Below, in pieces: positions 35,201 through 44,022 of a stretch of DNA of 64,000 nt. The position numbers and the translations under genes are program-made. The notes below the pieces were generated by a model, which worked only from the letters and a program-made list of their open reading frames with translations, was not told the origin of the DNA and made no database searches. Positions within the stretch are counted from its first letter, which is position 1; every line of letters starts with the position of its first letter. The DNA is from Macquaria australasica (Eukaryota; Chordata; Actinopteri; Centrarchiformes; Percichthyidae). The DNA is taken from positions 62,001 to 126,000 of the forward strand of contig SEMN01001005.1 in the NCBI GenBank assembly GCA_005408345.1, written 5' to 3'.

Positions 35201-37985
35201 AATGAGAGGACAGAGGACATCTTTTCCTTACTTTTTCAAGTGTTCAGTGCTGGAAACAGACTTATTTAGACGTTGAGGACAGTTTCAGTGATTGCCTTGA
35301 CTTTGGATGGAAGTATTTATAAATACAAGGATGTCTCTCTACATGTAATGATCTTGCCTTTCATCCCACCACTCTGCTGTCACAGCAATACTTTCCTTGT
35401 CTGCAGCCTTTGTCATACATGTTAAAAGCTGATTAGAAACCCGGTTATGTGTATACGTTACAGCTTACTGGAGGAAAACCATCTGTAACGCGGTTGCTGA
35501 AGTGCAAGTCTCTTAAAAACAGAAATCATTATCACCACAGAAGGGACACACTGTACTGTAAACTGTAAACTAGTTGCGGATTCAAATCCGTCATCAGCGG
35601 AGTCTTGTGATTGGTTCACTCGCTCCACGTGAAAGCGTCTTACGTCAGACGGACGTAACCCTTGACGTGCGTGTCCCTGCAATGTTTCTGCTTTCATTCA
35701 GAACACAGCTGTACCGGCACTTTCCCTGAAATGTTACGGGGTCTTGAGGTCCCTGCTCCCATTCACACATGACCCCATGCAGGAAATGTTCCTGAACATT
35801 TCAGGGATAGACTGCATGTGAGAGAGAGGATTTAATTTGATTATAAAATCCAGTGGAGAATCAATGTGATTTTGAAAAATCATCCGTCTGTACGTCCATT
35901 CAGTGCTGATTTCATCTCCTTGGATTTCTCTTCCAGGTGGAGAGCGCAGACGATGACGACTGCCACAGCAACAAAAGTCTGGACCTTAACTTCGGCAAAA
36001 AGCTAATCGACTTCAAGCTGTCCACGTCCTCAGGCCCCGCTCAGGAAGAACAGCCCTCCCAACCTGCTTCCTCTTCCACCTCATCATCCTCTACCTCTGC
36101 TCCCCAAGTAGCAACAGAGAGCCAAGAGAAGGAGAAAGAGAAAAGCGCTACAACCACCTCCTCCTCCTCCTCCTCCTCCTCCTCTTCTAGCAGCCCCGCG
36201 GTGAAGCAGCAGCCGGAGTACAAACATGTTTGTCGAGTGTGTAAGAAGAGCTTCCGCTACGCCACCACCCTCGCTCGCCATGAGAGGGCGCACCTCTCCG
36301 AGGAGACGTCAGCTCCGGTGCCAGTGGAGGAGAACCCGCAGGTGAAAGAGGAGGCGGCAGAGAGTAACACCGCCAAGCCGAGGGAGGAGGAGAAAGAGGA
36401 GGAGCAGAAGAAGGAGGCGGAGATGGAGGAGGAGGAGGAAGGAGGAGTGAGGGGAGGTGAGAGCGAGGGAGCAGAGAGCGGGGAGTCAGAGGAGGACGAG
36501 AAGGAGAAGGAGGAGAGGAGCGACGAGGAAGCGTCAGAACCAAAGACTTTAGAGGGAGGAGAGGCGTCAGGAAGACGAGTAGACAAGAGGAAGAAGATCT
36601 GTAATGTCTGCGGCAAAAGATTCTGGTCTCTGCAGGACCTGACCAGACACATGAGGTCTCACACAGGTATTTCATTTATTTATCTTTATATTTTATTATT
36701 CATATTATTTATTTTTAATATGTCAGTTTATTTGTTTGTTTTAATTTATTTTAATTTCTCACTTAAATCTTTTTTTTTGTCTTTATATTTTTAAAATTTA
36801 AATGTATTCATTTTTTATTTAAACATTAAAATGTTTTCTTTAATTTTTACATTTTATTTTTATTGATTTTATTTATATATTTATATTATATATCCTTTTA
36901 TTTATTTTTTTGTTTATTTAAATGTTGAAATGTTTTGATGTTTTATTTTTACATTTTAATTTTATCTATTTATTACTTTATTTTTTAAATGTCATTATTT
37001 TCTTCATGTTAAGTTTTTAGTTTTCATATAATTTTTGTTTCTCTTAATTGAAATGTACCATGTTTTTGTCTTTATTTTCTTTAATTTTCAATGTATTTAT
37101 TTTGTTTGAACATATAAATATTTTATTAATTTCTATTTTGTTTGATTTATTTTTAATTATTTCTATTATTTTCTTATTTGATTTTTAAAAAAATTATTTT
37201 TAGGTTTTGTTTATCCACACAGTGCTCTGTTAGACGTTTACTTCCTTATTGTCTGTGTTGTGGATCTAATTCCTAAGTATAAATCCCTCTGCGTCCCTCC
37301 AGGTGAGCGGCCCTATCAGTGTCAAACCTGCGAGAGGACTTTCACCCTGAAGCACAGCCTGGTTCGTCACCAAAGGATCCACCTGAAACCCCGCGGAGCC
37401 GACGGAGCCTCGGCCGCGAACGACGACGCCAGCGAGGATGGAGACTCCTGCACCCCGACCCCGACCTCCACCTGCCCGCCCTCGGAGAACGAGAGCGAGT
37501 GCGGCAGCGGCACCACGGGGGCCAAGGAGCTGGAGGAGGAGGACGTAAAAGAGGAGGGTGAGGAGGGTGAGGGAGCAGAATCAGCCACGTTGGAGGAAGA
37601 AAGCCCTGCAAAACAAGCAGCGTCTGGTGCGGATTCAGAACCACTGACCACCATCGCTTCTGAAGACCAGGACGCTGAGGAAAGATCTGAACTTTCTGCA
37701 GAGTCTGCAACGCAACAACCCTCTGCTGACACGACTCCCAGCCAACAAGCTACTGACACAAAGACAACTACTAGCAACGGCTCCTCAGCCTGCGGCCTGA
37801 AGTCGACGCCCGAATCAAACATCTCCAAAGACCCCTCTCCCTCATCCTCCAGCTCTCCGCCAGAGGAGTCCGTGGCTGCTGCCCCCGCAGAGGGCTTCAT
37901 CCAGGGACTGCTGGAGATCCACGCCAAGCCCCCTCTGGAGCACATCCTGCCCAACGGAGAGCCTCCTCTGGTGGGGGTAGACTGA
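13287..37985 (+). CDS. rreb1: RREB1-like C2H2 zinc-finger transcription factor (18 coding exons)
   Basis: This encodes the Ras-responsive element binding protein, a nuclear DNA-binding regulator downstream of RAS/MAPK that also recruits CtBP corepressors (family knowledge). Joining 18 GT-AG exons with matching phases gives 5862 nt, 1953 codons including an internal stop-free frame to the TGA at 37983-37985. The usual mammalian length is about 1700. C2H2 fingers lie near residues 144, 175, 203, 287, 314, 395, 752, 780, 808, 878, 908, 1310, 1338, 1582, 1705 and 1733. PLDFS (about 998) and PIDLS (about 1034) are CtBP-type motifs. A conserved PPLASIAQII block follows. Poly-Gly, poly-Ser and Glu-rich linkers lie near residues 50-60, 1555 and 1620-1690. 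The start is the first ATG after a splice acceptor. There could be additional 5' non-coding exons. The gene symbol rests on finger order and linker identity with known RREB1. Confidence 0.95.
13460..13700 (+). CDS. rreb1: rreb1 coding exon 2
   Basis: Follows an 85-bp intron. It contains a run of nine glycines encoded by GGA/GGT repeats, then DLSSINAMMSAVMSA, the signature N-terminal RREB1 motif. Ends in phase 2 with donor GTGAAT. Confidence 0.9.
13701..14615 (+). other. rreb1 intron
   Basis: AT-rich intron of 915 bp with no feature that I recognise. The acceptor is CTTGAAG. Confidence 0.7.
14616..14685 (+). CDS. rreb1: rreb1 coding exon 3
   Basis: Encodes SPSPNKSLTAAM and then RAPPGRNARRNQ, which aligns with the short basic linker before the first finger of RREB1 (..RRNQ). 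It enters in phase 2 and leaves in phase 0. Too short to be found as an open frame by itself. Confidence 0.85.
14686..15926 (+). other. rreb1 intron with long CT-rich tract
   Basis: Contains the 300-bp CTCCTTT tract (14940-15248), a GT array at 15364-15380 and a (TA)n array at 15704-15731. Confidence 0.7.
14940..15248. repeat. CCTTTCCTCTCCTT polypyrimidine tract
   Basis: About 300 bases, almost all C and T on the plus strand, built of imperfect TTCCTCTCCT and TTGTCTCC units. Mirror-like polypyrimidine runs of this kind can form triplex DNA. It gives spurious serine/leucine frames in all plus frames. Confidence 0.9.
15927..16016 (+). CDS. rreb1: rreb1 coding exon 4 (finger 1)
   Basis: Thirty codons, phase 0 to 0. 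Encodes FICPLCNKNCQTQHSLTMH, the first C2H2 finger, which is completed by the histidine at the start of the next exon. Confidence 0.95.
16275..16438 (+). CDS. rreb1: rreb1 coding exon 5 (fingers 2-3)
   Basis: Encodes CSICGKCLSSASSLDRHM with its linker HSGERPYKC, then the third finger CNICGQTFTTNGNMH. Ends in phase 2. The donor is followed at once by a CA-rich run (16445-16466). Confidence 0.96.
18990..19330. repeat. dispersed GAGTC/AAGTC-type repeat element
   Basis: The left edge has AGAGTCCGAGTTTAGACC and repeated CAAGTC and GAGTCC phrases. The right edge has ACGAGTCCAAGTCGAGTC and ends near GTGACTCGAGTTC. Such GACTC-rich ends with an AT-rich middle are typical of a non-autonomous DNA element common in teleosts; I infer the class only. 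Confidence 0.5.
20077..20118 (+). repeat. diverged direct repeat, copy 1
   Basis: GGAATCCATTTTGCAGCAG through AAATGTGAAAC recurs in slightly altered form at 20411-20450, about 330 bp downstream, with roughly 80 percent identity by eye. Origin unknown. Confidence 0.5.
23245..23308. repeat. (CA)n microsatellite with CG interruptions
   Basis: CA array interrupted by ACGCAC units, downstream of a short (GT)n at 23182-23202. Confidence 0.92.
24000..24039. repeat. (CA)n microsatellite
   Basis: Twenty CA units. Confidence 0.95.
25712..25847 (+). CDS. rreb1: rreb1 coding exon 6
   Basis: Completes finger 3 with HMKIHEKDP, followed by a basic KRRRPSVKRR stretch that may act as a nuclear localisation signal, and PPSKK. 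Enters in phase 2, leaves in phase 0. Confidence 0.95.
25955..26103 (+). CDS. rreb1: rreb1 coding exon 7 (finger 4)
   Basis: Encodes VVEDAASDESS and finger CPICFKTCSSRLELDAHM. The acceptor polypyrimidine region is replaced by (TG)13 at 25922-25948 followed by TTTTCAG; the donor GTACAC runs directly into about 105 bases of CA-rich repeat. Phase 0 in, phase 2 out. Confidence 0.95.
26104..26210. repeat. CA-rich microsatellite starting at the exon 7 donor
   Basis: (CA)n with interspersed CAGA units. Its first bases are the splice donor itself. Confidence 0.95.
26241..26363. repeat. teleost dispersed repeat, left part
   Basis: Contains CTCCACTACATCTCAGAGG, GGAAATATTGTACTTTTAAC and ACATTTATCTGACA, phrases of a very common fish intronic repeat built on the unit AGTACTTTTACTT. 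The SINE at 26375-26635 interrupts it, and it resumes at 26647. Confidence 0.7.
26375..26635 (+). mobile_element. SINE (tRNA-type head, GGATGGATG tail)
   Basis: Starts GGGCAGCACGATGGTGCAG and contains TGTGTGGAGTTTGCATGTTC and GATTGACTGGCGACC, ending GATAAGCGG..ATGGATGG. This is a familiar fish SINE whose tail is shared with a LINE. An 11-bp target duplication, ATGCTGATGAT, flanks it at 26364-26374 and 26636-26646. Compared with the usual family form, the part that would hold the tRNA B-box appears to be missing after GTGGTTGG. Confidence 0.82.
26647..26935. repeat. teleost dispersed repeat, right part
   Basis: Continuation after the SINE: CCATTCTGCATAAGTACTTT, GCTGATAATACTTCTG and CTTTTACTTAAGTAAC lie in the order expected for the element that starts at 26241. 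A partial second copy lies at 33620-33785. Confidence 0.7.
27578..27620. other. assembly gap (43 N)
   Basis: Run of N. A 31-bp tandem repeat begins 17 bases after it, so repeat collapse may explain the gap. Confidence 0.99.
27638..27745. repeat. 31-bp minisatellite, about 3.5 copies
   Basis: Unit starts GATGGAGGGATGAAGAG and recurs at 27638, 27669, 27700 and 27731, exactly 31 bases apart. Confidence 0.95.
28088..28250. repeat. dispersed repeat, copy 1 (GGACAAAACAAG family)
   Basis: Shares GGCTCCAGCTTCTCAAA, TTCTCTGTTTTAT, GGTTTTGGACAAAACAAGAC and GAAGACGTCACCTTGGAC with copies at 32355-32545 and 34545-34755. This is a very common fish intronic repeat. Confidence 0.7.
29122..29311 (+). CDS. 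rreb1: rreb1 coding exon 8 (finger 5)
   Basis: Encodes CDLCCLSFRTHRGLLRH and the highly conserved PFIQNNPSIPTGFNDL block. The acceptor is (TG)n-TAG with no pyrimidine tract. Phase 2 in, phase 0 out. Confidence 0.97.
29453..29737 (+). CDS. rreb1: rreb1 coding exon 9 (finger 6)
   Basis: Encodes VWCETNLRRCISKFHRF, then finger CDCCDKAFPLRSALDLH, an acidic linker and FLEALGLQHVSK. Ninety-five codons, phase 0 to 0. Confidence 0.97.
29860..30322 (+). CDS. rreb1: rreb1 coding exon 10
   Basis: Linker with SLQPFQTGFLLQPD and IMELADIQQILKVASAAP, both matching the conserved inter-finger region of RREB1. Leaves in phase 1. Confidence 0.97.
30466..32218 (+). CDS. rreb1: rreb1 coding exon 11 (fingers 7-11 and CtBP motifs)
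   Basis: The largest exon, 1753 nt. It has MPPLKPKPPITPRSS, then fingers CRFCDQVFAFSGVLQAH, CNICDYVAPDKATLIRH, CRVCHYPFTVKANCERH, CRFCGEDLKTYRALQIH and CRRCGAAFLAKRNCIHH. PLDFS is at 31581 and PIDLS at 31689. It ends with the conserved LPPLASIAQIIHSVSGAP block. The antisense frames seen across it are shadows. Phase 1 in, phase 2 out. Confidence 0.98.
32219..33002 (+). other. rreb1 intron with dispersed repeat copy 2
   Basis: 32355-32545 carries the same repeat as 28088-28250 (TTGGCCGGACAAAACAAG, GAAGATGTCACCTTGGAC, flanked by GATTAATGAATTAG and ATCATTAATCAATT). No other feature. Confidence 0.65.
33003..33187 (+). CDS. rreb1: rreb1 coding exon 12
   Basis: Encodes KRSRKKPAALA (basic, possible nuclear localisation) and GIDLESSGEFASVEKMLATT, nearly invariant in RREB1. 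Phase 2 in, phase 1 out. Confidence 0.97.
33292..33471 (+). CDS. rreb1: rreb1 coding exon 13 (finger 12)
   Basis: Encodes an acidic start, then KKNAYSNSVQK and finger CPFCPRVFPWASSLQRH. Phase 1 in and out, so it could be skipped without a frame break. Confidence 0.97.
33472..33907 (+). other. rreb1 intron with dispersed repeat
   Basis: 33620-33785 is a partial copy of the AGTACTTTTACTT repeat seen at 26241-26935 (GTATATAAAGCAGTT, TAGCTCCACCT, GCTGATAATACTTTTAC). Confidence 0.65.
33908..34069 (+). CDS. rreb1: rreb1 coding exon 14 (finger 13)
   Basis: Encodes QKPFPCPKCDAFFSTKSNC and the RKHGVTHRTLRRNG tail that follows this finger in RREB1. Phase 1 in and out. Confidence 0.97.
34359..34523 (+). 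CDS. rreb1: rreb1 coding exon 15
   Basis: Low-complexity acidic and serine-rich linker beginning ESQSETEQV. Recognised by its open frame, splice sites and phase 1-1 continuity with both neighbours. Confidence 0.88.
34545..34755. repeat. dispersed repeat, copy 3 (GGACAAAACAAG family)
   Basis: CATTTTTCAAGCAATAATG, CTCAAATGTGAGGATTTGCTG and TGAATATCTTTGGGTTTTG match the family at 28088 and 32355. It lies in the intron after coding exon 15. Confidence 0.72.
34925..35052 (+). CDS. rreb1: rreb1 coding exon 16
   Basis: Linker rich in Gln, Glu and Ser (EQQETETTEQSDQQG). Phase 1 in, phase 0 out. Assigned by frame continuity rather than clear similarity. Confidence 0.85.
35053..35936 (+). other. rreb1 intron with a palindromic repeat
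   Basis: 35723-35735 (TCCCTGAAATGTT) is repeated inverted at 35795-35807 within sequence resembling a dispersed fish element. Otherwise nothing seen. Confidence 0.6.
35937..36666 (+). CDS. rreb1: rreb1 coding exon 17 (fingers 14-15)
   Basis: Encodes SLDLNFGKKLIDFKLS, a serine run from a (TCC)n repeat, finger CRVCKKSFRYATTLARH, about 70 residues of Glu-rich sequence, and finger CNVCGKRFWSLQDLTRH. Phase 0 in, phase 1 out. Confidence 0.97.
36667..37302 (+). other. rreb1 intron, very AT-rich
   Basis: Almost entirely TTTATTTT-type sequence with no recognisable element. Confidence 0.75.
37303..37985 (+). CDS. rreb1: rreb1 last coding exon (finger 16)
   Basis: Encodes GERPYQCQTCERTFTLKHS, the finger that pairs with the preceding one, then a long acidic, low-complexity tail ending PLVGVD before TGA at 37983-37985. 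Human RREB1 likewise ends a few residues after a similar LVGME. Confidence 0.97.
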
Positions 37986-38335
37986 GGGGAATCTCCCCCG
38001 GCTGTCTCCACGCTGTCTAAACCAACATCACCACAGTGCCATACGACGGAAAGACGCTAGGCCTACACCATTGATGATGATGATGATGATGCAAAAACCA
38101 GCCTGGAAAACTTTTTTGATAGAAAGAAAGACGAAAACCTCGTTTTCTTGAAGTGCCTTACTACTAGTCCTACTTCTAAGAGATGTTTTTTGCTATATCT
38201 TTATCTGCATTATTACGGAGGATGGATCTAATTTTTATAGCTTTTTATTATGACAGTGATTTGCATTACTATTTTTTTGTGCGGGGAATCTATATTTCAG
38301 CAATAAAAAGAATAAAGTTATGATTTATTATTGTT
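37986..38335 (+). other. rreb1: rreb1 3'-UTR (minimal form)
   Basis: Sequence from the stop to the first AATAAA signals at 38302-38307 and 38311-38316, followed by a T-rich stretch. The message could instead read through to a distal signal at 43348. Confidence 0.6.
38302..38316 (+). terminator. proximal poly(A) signals
   Basis: Two AATAAA hexamers nine bases apart, followed by TTATTATTGTTCTAG-type T-rich sequence. Confidence 0.6.
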
Positions 38336-39399
38336 CTAGATTCTGTTTAAGAATTGATGATCAACTTAGGAGACAGAAAGACTGAGAAGGACTGTCAGCA
38401 TCTGCGTTTATTCTTCTGTATTTAAATCGCAGCAGAGACTGAACAATCCAATTTTAAGATTTGAACCAGCTTCGGATTTGAGGGCGATCTGGTCACGGTG
38501 GGGACTTTTTTTTTTTTTGTCCGCCAGCCACAGCGGTTTTCCAAAATCCACCAGCCACTTCTCCACCAGCCGTTTTAGATATTTTTGGATAAAATCGAAC
38601 CTGGAAGTGACGTGCTGGTAGGGTAGGCTGCCAAAGTGGCTGGTTGGACACAGTTTCACCAGCAGATGATGACTTCCACTGATTGCTGGTAGTCGTCTCT
38701 CACTGCGTGGCAAAGGAAGCTTTTTGTAACTGGAAATCACAGAAAGGCCGGCACCTCGTTGTCCTTTTGGCTCGTTTCCGCACCAATCCCTGGCTCAGAA
38801 AACACACAAAAACATTCACGAACTTGTTAAAGTCGCATCAGATTTCTGTGAGGAACCGAACTCTTGAAAGGGCAGATATAGTGTTGATCAGTTTGTGTTC
38901 TCTGTGTTGTTATTTTTTAAAAACCCATCACACTATTGATCCCTTCATCCCTCAAAGCCACCCTGTGAGTTGGTTTGTGTGTTAATAATTTCTCATTCAT
39001 AATCATTCTCAGTTGATTCCATGTGTGTACAGAGAGTTGAATATGTGGCACGTGATGCTAGAGTATTTTCTGTTTTTTGCGTGTGCGATTTATCAGTAAC
39101 ATTTAGGTGTAGGGAGGGGAATTCTTGTGTTTTGTGGATTTTTTTTATAACTGAACAAATCAAATTTTTTTTGTTGTGTGTGTGTGTGCGAATGTGTGCG
39201 ACTCCCACCTGTCTCTTATCGTCGCCCCCTAGTGTTCATTTAGGGTTTATTACAGGGCCTCCAGCGTGCTAACGTATATCACCGCTAACACGTGACCCGG
39301 GTTCAGTTTACCTCAAACTCTGCTTTCTAACTGCAACCATTAAAACAACAGATGAGCAGCTCTGTAGGCGACCCTTTAAATCGTATGTCTTCCTAAACG

Positions 39400-39860
39400 G
39401 GGCTATCGGGGCTAATTCTTTTCTAGCCTGGTTTCCACTGTGGGCCAAATCAAAGCTAGCCAGGGCTAACTCATCAGCGTGGCTTCAAACACAGCTAGCG
39501 AAGGCTAACACGTCAAAGTCTTTACTGGCTTAGCTTGCACAATGGCCCGAATAGAGCTAACCAAGGCTAACCCAGTACAAGTGTAAAATAGAAACAGCGA
39601 GGGCTGTCATTGCTAGTCTTGTTAGCCTTAACTCACACGCACACACAAACACAGCGCTTACCAGCTTAGTCTTCAAACACAGCTTATAAAAGGGCTAACA
39701 CTAGCTAGCTGTAGTTCTTAGCCTGTGTTGGTTAAACAGACACCAGCCACAGGGTTGAATACAAGCTAGCAAGGGCTAACTGACCAGACCAGACTAGTTA
39801 ACCAAGCTAACGCATCGCTAAGTTGGTTAACAGCCTTTCTAGCTAATAGCAGGTCTAGCT
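39400..39860. repeat. degenerate GCTAGC/GGCTAAC repeat
   Basis: The words GCTAGC, GGGCTAAC and CTAACC recur more than 15 times. One longer phrase, CTTCAAACACAGCT, appears at 39483 and 39671. No single clean period. Confidence 0.6.
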
Positions 39861-40456
39861 AGTCTCCCTCCAGTATTATCTCGGTATCTTGAGTTGGCCC
39901 TGGACCGCTGTAGCCCTGTTTGTGCCTATGTAGCCCTGAATCCTCCTATGAGAAAGTCCACCTGAGGACGTGTCCCTCTTTCCAGTCTATCCAGAGACAA
40001 ACGGAAGAGCTTCATTTCTACGTGACACATACTTCAGATTCAGATGTTGTTGTTTTAGAAACACCTAAACTGAACACTCAGACTTTGTGTTGATTCATCA
40101 TCACTGAGGTTATTAGATACCTGAAGACGTGGTCATGAATTTGACGTTAGAGACAATCAGTTGTGATTTTCAAATGGAAAACCGATAATTCTTTAAAACC
40201 CCTCAGTTGAATCTGATGATTTCCAGAAGGAGCTAGATGACGGTGAAAGGGATGGATGGACGGATGGACAGATGGATGGATGGGTAGGTTTTGGGGGGGG
40301 TGAACTGTATTACCCTACTGCACACACAAACAAGCACAAGTAAAAGGGCTACTTCCACCCCCTCGCACCAACCTAACCGGACATTTCCACAACAGAAAAG
40401 GTCTGTGAAGTTCGGATCACCTATTGATCCCAGATATCGCGAGCAGAGGGGACGGG

Positions 40457-40492
<36 letters not shown>

Positions 40493-42705
40493 TCTTTTTT
40501 GTGTGAAGATGAATATAGCTAATTTTTCTTCTTGTACATTTTCGTCTCTGTTTTTTATATCAAGCAACCTCAAAATCAAAACAAATCGAACCTCAGCGGC
40601 TCATAACGGAACTGTAAGGCAACGACGGTCAGTCGTTTAGTCGGTCAAAAAGCGAGAGATATTGAACAACCACAACTGGACTGACTGTCTGACTGGACGC
40701 TGCTGTGAACTGGCACTAACAACTTCCAAAACTACTACTACTACTACTTCTACTACTAGTACTACTACAGTGGAATATCGCGACACAATCAAGAGAGAAA
40801 GAGAGAGAGAGTTTCCACTGGTTTGTCTTAACTTTAATACATCATGCTCAAACTTTAGATCCATGACAAATAATGAACACCAGGTTCAGGTCCGGATATC
40901 AAATCAAAAAACATTTAAGGTCTAAAGAAAGCACAGAATCTGAGTCTACAGTGTGAATCTGACAGAGGTTCAGAACTCTTTAAGTTTTGAGTCCCAGCAC
41001 TTGCCAGAAGCGTGTTTGAAGACTAATTTCCCTTTTTAAAGCGATCAATTCACAATAAAATATCAGTTTCTCCAAAATCGAGCGCCTTGTCATATTGCTG
41101 TGGCTCTTCAATCCAAATGGACTGACAGACTCCCAGAAATCAACTCAACAGAGTGTCCAAAACCTTTCATTTTGATCGAAAGTGAACAAAAGGACGATTT
41201 AATGTCTCTTTTATTGCTTCAACACTACCTTGCTCCCTCTTTGTCGGCGACGAAATACAACGGTAAAAGTTACAGAGGAACTGAAAATTAAATCTATAGA
41301 TTTCTTAGTGTAGAATCAGCATCTATGTAATGAAATAGCTTTTTCGAGTCTTTTGGGGTTTCACGTTTGGAGCAAACTGGATCGGAGAGTTGCACAGAGG
41401 AAAGAAAGCTAGACAGGATGTCTGCCTTTTTAAAAAATTACTCCTGCAGTTCGTAAAACCCTTGTGAAATAGTCGGCGCTAGAAGCTCTCAGAGCTAGCT
41501 ACCTTGGTAACTGTCATTCGTTAGCTTGGTTGCTAACAGGACAATAAGTTCTCGCAGCTTACTTTTTGTACCATTGATTCAAAGGTCAGCACTGTCGAAA
41601 CAGCCCAAATTTTCATCTCATTTTCCTTTATTCAACCAGGTAAAAGTCTCATTGCATGTCAAAGCCCACCAAAGTTGAACCTGATGCGAAAGATTTGCAT
41701 AGATTTCCTCGAGCGAGTCCACTGACCAAAACAAATCTATTGGAATTAATTTATTTTGCAGCAAAATGTTGCCGTTTTGTGGCTGTGTCTTTACACTCCT
41801 GTCCTCCCGTAGTCTACATGGAAAAAATGGCAAAGCTTAATCACGAAACCCCAAAACCAAACCTGTACTAACGCTGACATCTGCTGGTGAGAGCAGGCTA
41901 CTACTGAATCTGCTAATGGCCTTCACTCAAAAAAAGCGCTTTCCATTAATGACTTAAGTCATAATTATGAGATACGTGTCCAAACTTTGAATTACGTTGA
42001 AATTGAGGTATTAATTTAGACTTAGATGTTTTTTTTAAATTTTCCACACCTGTGAAGAAACTCTCTCTTAATCTCTCTCAACTGTTTTATGTTTTGTTAG
42101 CTCTATCTGTACATCCCTCTCCTTGGGAATATGCGTTAATGTACGTCTTGACTCTGTGTGTGTGTGTGTGTGTGTGTGTGCACGGCCATATGAATACTGG
42201 ACTTCCATTCGAATGCACATAGACTGTTTTTAAATGTATTTATTTGGAGCCCAGGTGTGTGTGTCTGTGGGTGTGAGTTAGTTTCTACAATGACTTGAGA
42301 AGAAGCCATGTATTAAAAATATCACATTTATGCTGCAGAACTGTTTTGAGGAACTGATGGTTTGCGTTGTGGACTAACCGGCTTGCCGTAGGGCGCGGCG
42401 GGCTGGGGTGCGAATCGGACTAGCAATAAGAATCCCTCTGAATCCAAAAAGCTTTATGTAGATCTCCTGTATATGAGTTGAGAACAGACTGTGTGGGTCT
42501 CTTCGTTCTGTTGTTTATTTTTAGTTTGGCTGAGAAATGATTTTTGTTGGGGTTTTTTTCTCTATGACATATAAATGCGTATAAAACTGTGAAAATCCAT
42601 TGTGTTCAGTTAAAGGGTGACTTTTAGGTTAGTTATTTTTTTTGCATGTTAATCTAATTTGTTCAATTATGGATGATTTCTCCTTTCTCCATCTCTTCTT
42701 GCGCT

Positions 42706-42715
<10 letters not shown>

Positions 42716-42764
<49 letters not shown>

Positions 42765-42782
42765 TAAATATAAAAATATATA
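42716..42782. repeat. (AT)n microsatellite
   Basis: TA/AT array grading into AAATATAAATATA. Confidence 0.93.
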
Positions 42783-43347
42783 TAATCTCGCTCTCAGGGT
42801 CTTTCACAAATCCATTATTCGAAATGCTTCGTGTCCTTATTTCCTGAGTTGCAACTTGTTCTTTCCGAGTCCTGATTATTTTGTCTCTCTTTTTTTTTTT
42901 TTAAATAATGATTCAGAGCTGTCAATCACTACATTTAGCACTTGACTGTGAACTCGTCATCGCCTAACAGATAAAAGATGTCTTTGGATTTTGGTGTTTT
43001 TATAGCCAGAATGTTGACATTTTTGCTCCGTTCTCCCCTCTCACTTGGACTGTTTTCCGTCTTGGTTTACCCCTCGTGTAACTTTCTGTCCTGGTCAGAA
43101 GTCAAAGGGAACGTCAGAGAGGAGATTTGAAACTTCCTCACACAAACACACACAGATGCTGGACCTCAATCAGAAAGCATTAACACACAATCATGTGGAA
43201 AACATTTACATTTTCTGTGGTTGTTTCCATCCTTCCTTCCATCCCCTCGTCTGTCCTCTCCTCCCTCTGCTGTTAGTAAAACATGATAGTGTCTCACAAA
43301 GTCAAGAGATGTAAACCTGTTCTGTATCCAACCCAATAAGAAAAAGC

Positions 43348-43353
43348 AATAAA
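43348..43353 (+). terminator. distal AATAAA poly(A) signal
   Basis: AATAAA preceded by AAAAAGC and followed within 25 bases by GGTGTGTGAATC, a GU-rich element of the kind found downstream of cleavage sites. It would give RREB1 a 5.4-kb 3'-UTR. Confidence 0.35.
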
Positions 43354-44022
43354 GATTATATTAAGGAAAGGTGTGTGAATCAAATGCTGTCGATGGTTTT
43401 GTCTTTTATGCTATTAAACCCCACTGCTGCCCTGTCACTTATGTAGCATTTATTCAGGTAGTTTTAGGGGTTGAAGTGTAGTTCACAGGCGTCGGAAATG
43501 TAGGAAACAAATTTTTAGACAATAAATTGTGTATAAATTTTGTTTTCTGGGAAGAGCTGTGGTACTAATTATTGGGACAAGAGAAACACTAATTTTGCAA
43601 ACGGCAACCTAGCCAATTTACCACCCAGATCAGCCCCAGAAGTCTGGATGAATTAGTTGACCTTATCCGCCTAGCTATCTAGCTATGTGGACTTTGTGGT
43701 GTTGCACGCTGCAGGGGGGCTGAGCTGAACTGGAGCTGAAGAGAGGCAGGCACTCAGGAGCACGCATAACGTCCCGAGTCCTTCACGTCAGTCTACAGGT
43801 TCAAGATTCAAGATTCTTTATTTGTCATTTCCCGATTATTTACATACCCAGAGAAACGAAAAACTGTTACACAACTAGTGCAATAAAATAAAATCAAACA
43901 TTCAACATTCAACATTGACAACTTAAATTAGAAAAATGGATGTATAAAAATTAAATATAATAAAATAGCAGCACATTAAAATGGACAGGTAAGAAATCTG
44001 AAATCAGATAAATTATATTGAG

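Larger units (their letters stand above)
38336..43347. other. non-coding; distal rreb1 3'-UTR or intergenic
   Basis: No gene seen. It contains degenerate GCTAGC/GGCTAAC-rich repeats (39400-39860), GGAT repeats (40250-40283), GT arrays (40459-40489, 42153-42180) and an (AT)n tract (42716-42782). A second AATAAA at 43348 with a GTGTGTGAAT element after it could end a long RREB1 message. Confidence 0.5.

Noticed and set aside
37367..38011. 214-codon minus-strand frame
   Set aside because: Antisense shadow of the last RREB1 exon.
40250..40283. Possible SINE tail at GGATGGATGG repeats
   Set aside because: No SINE body next to it; only a simple GGAT repeat.
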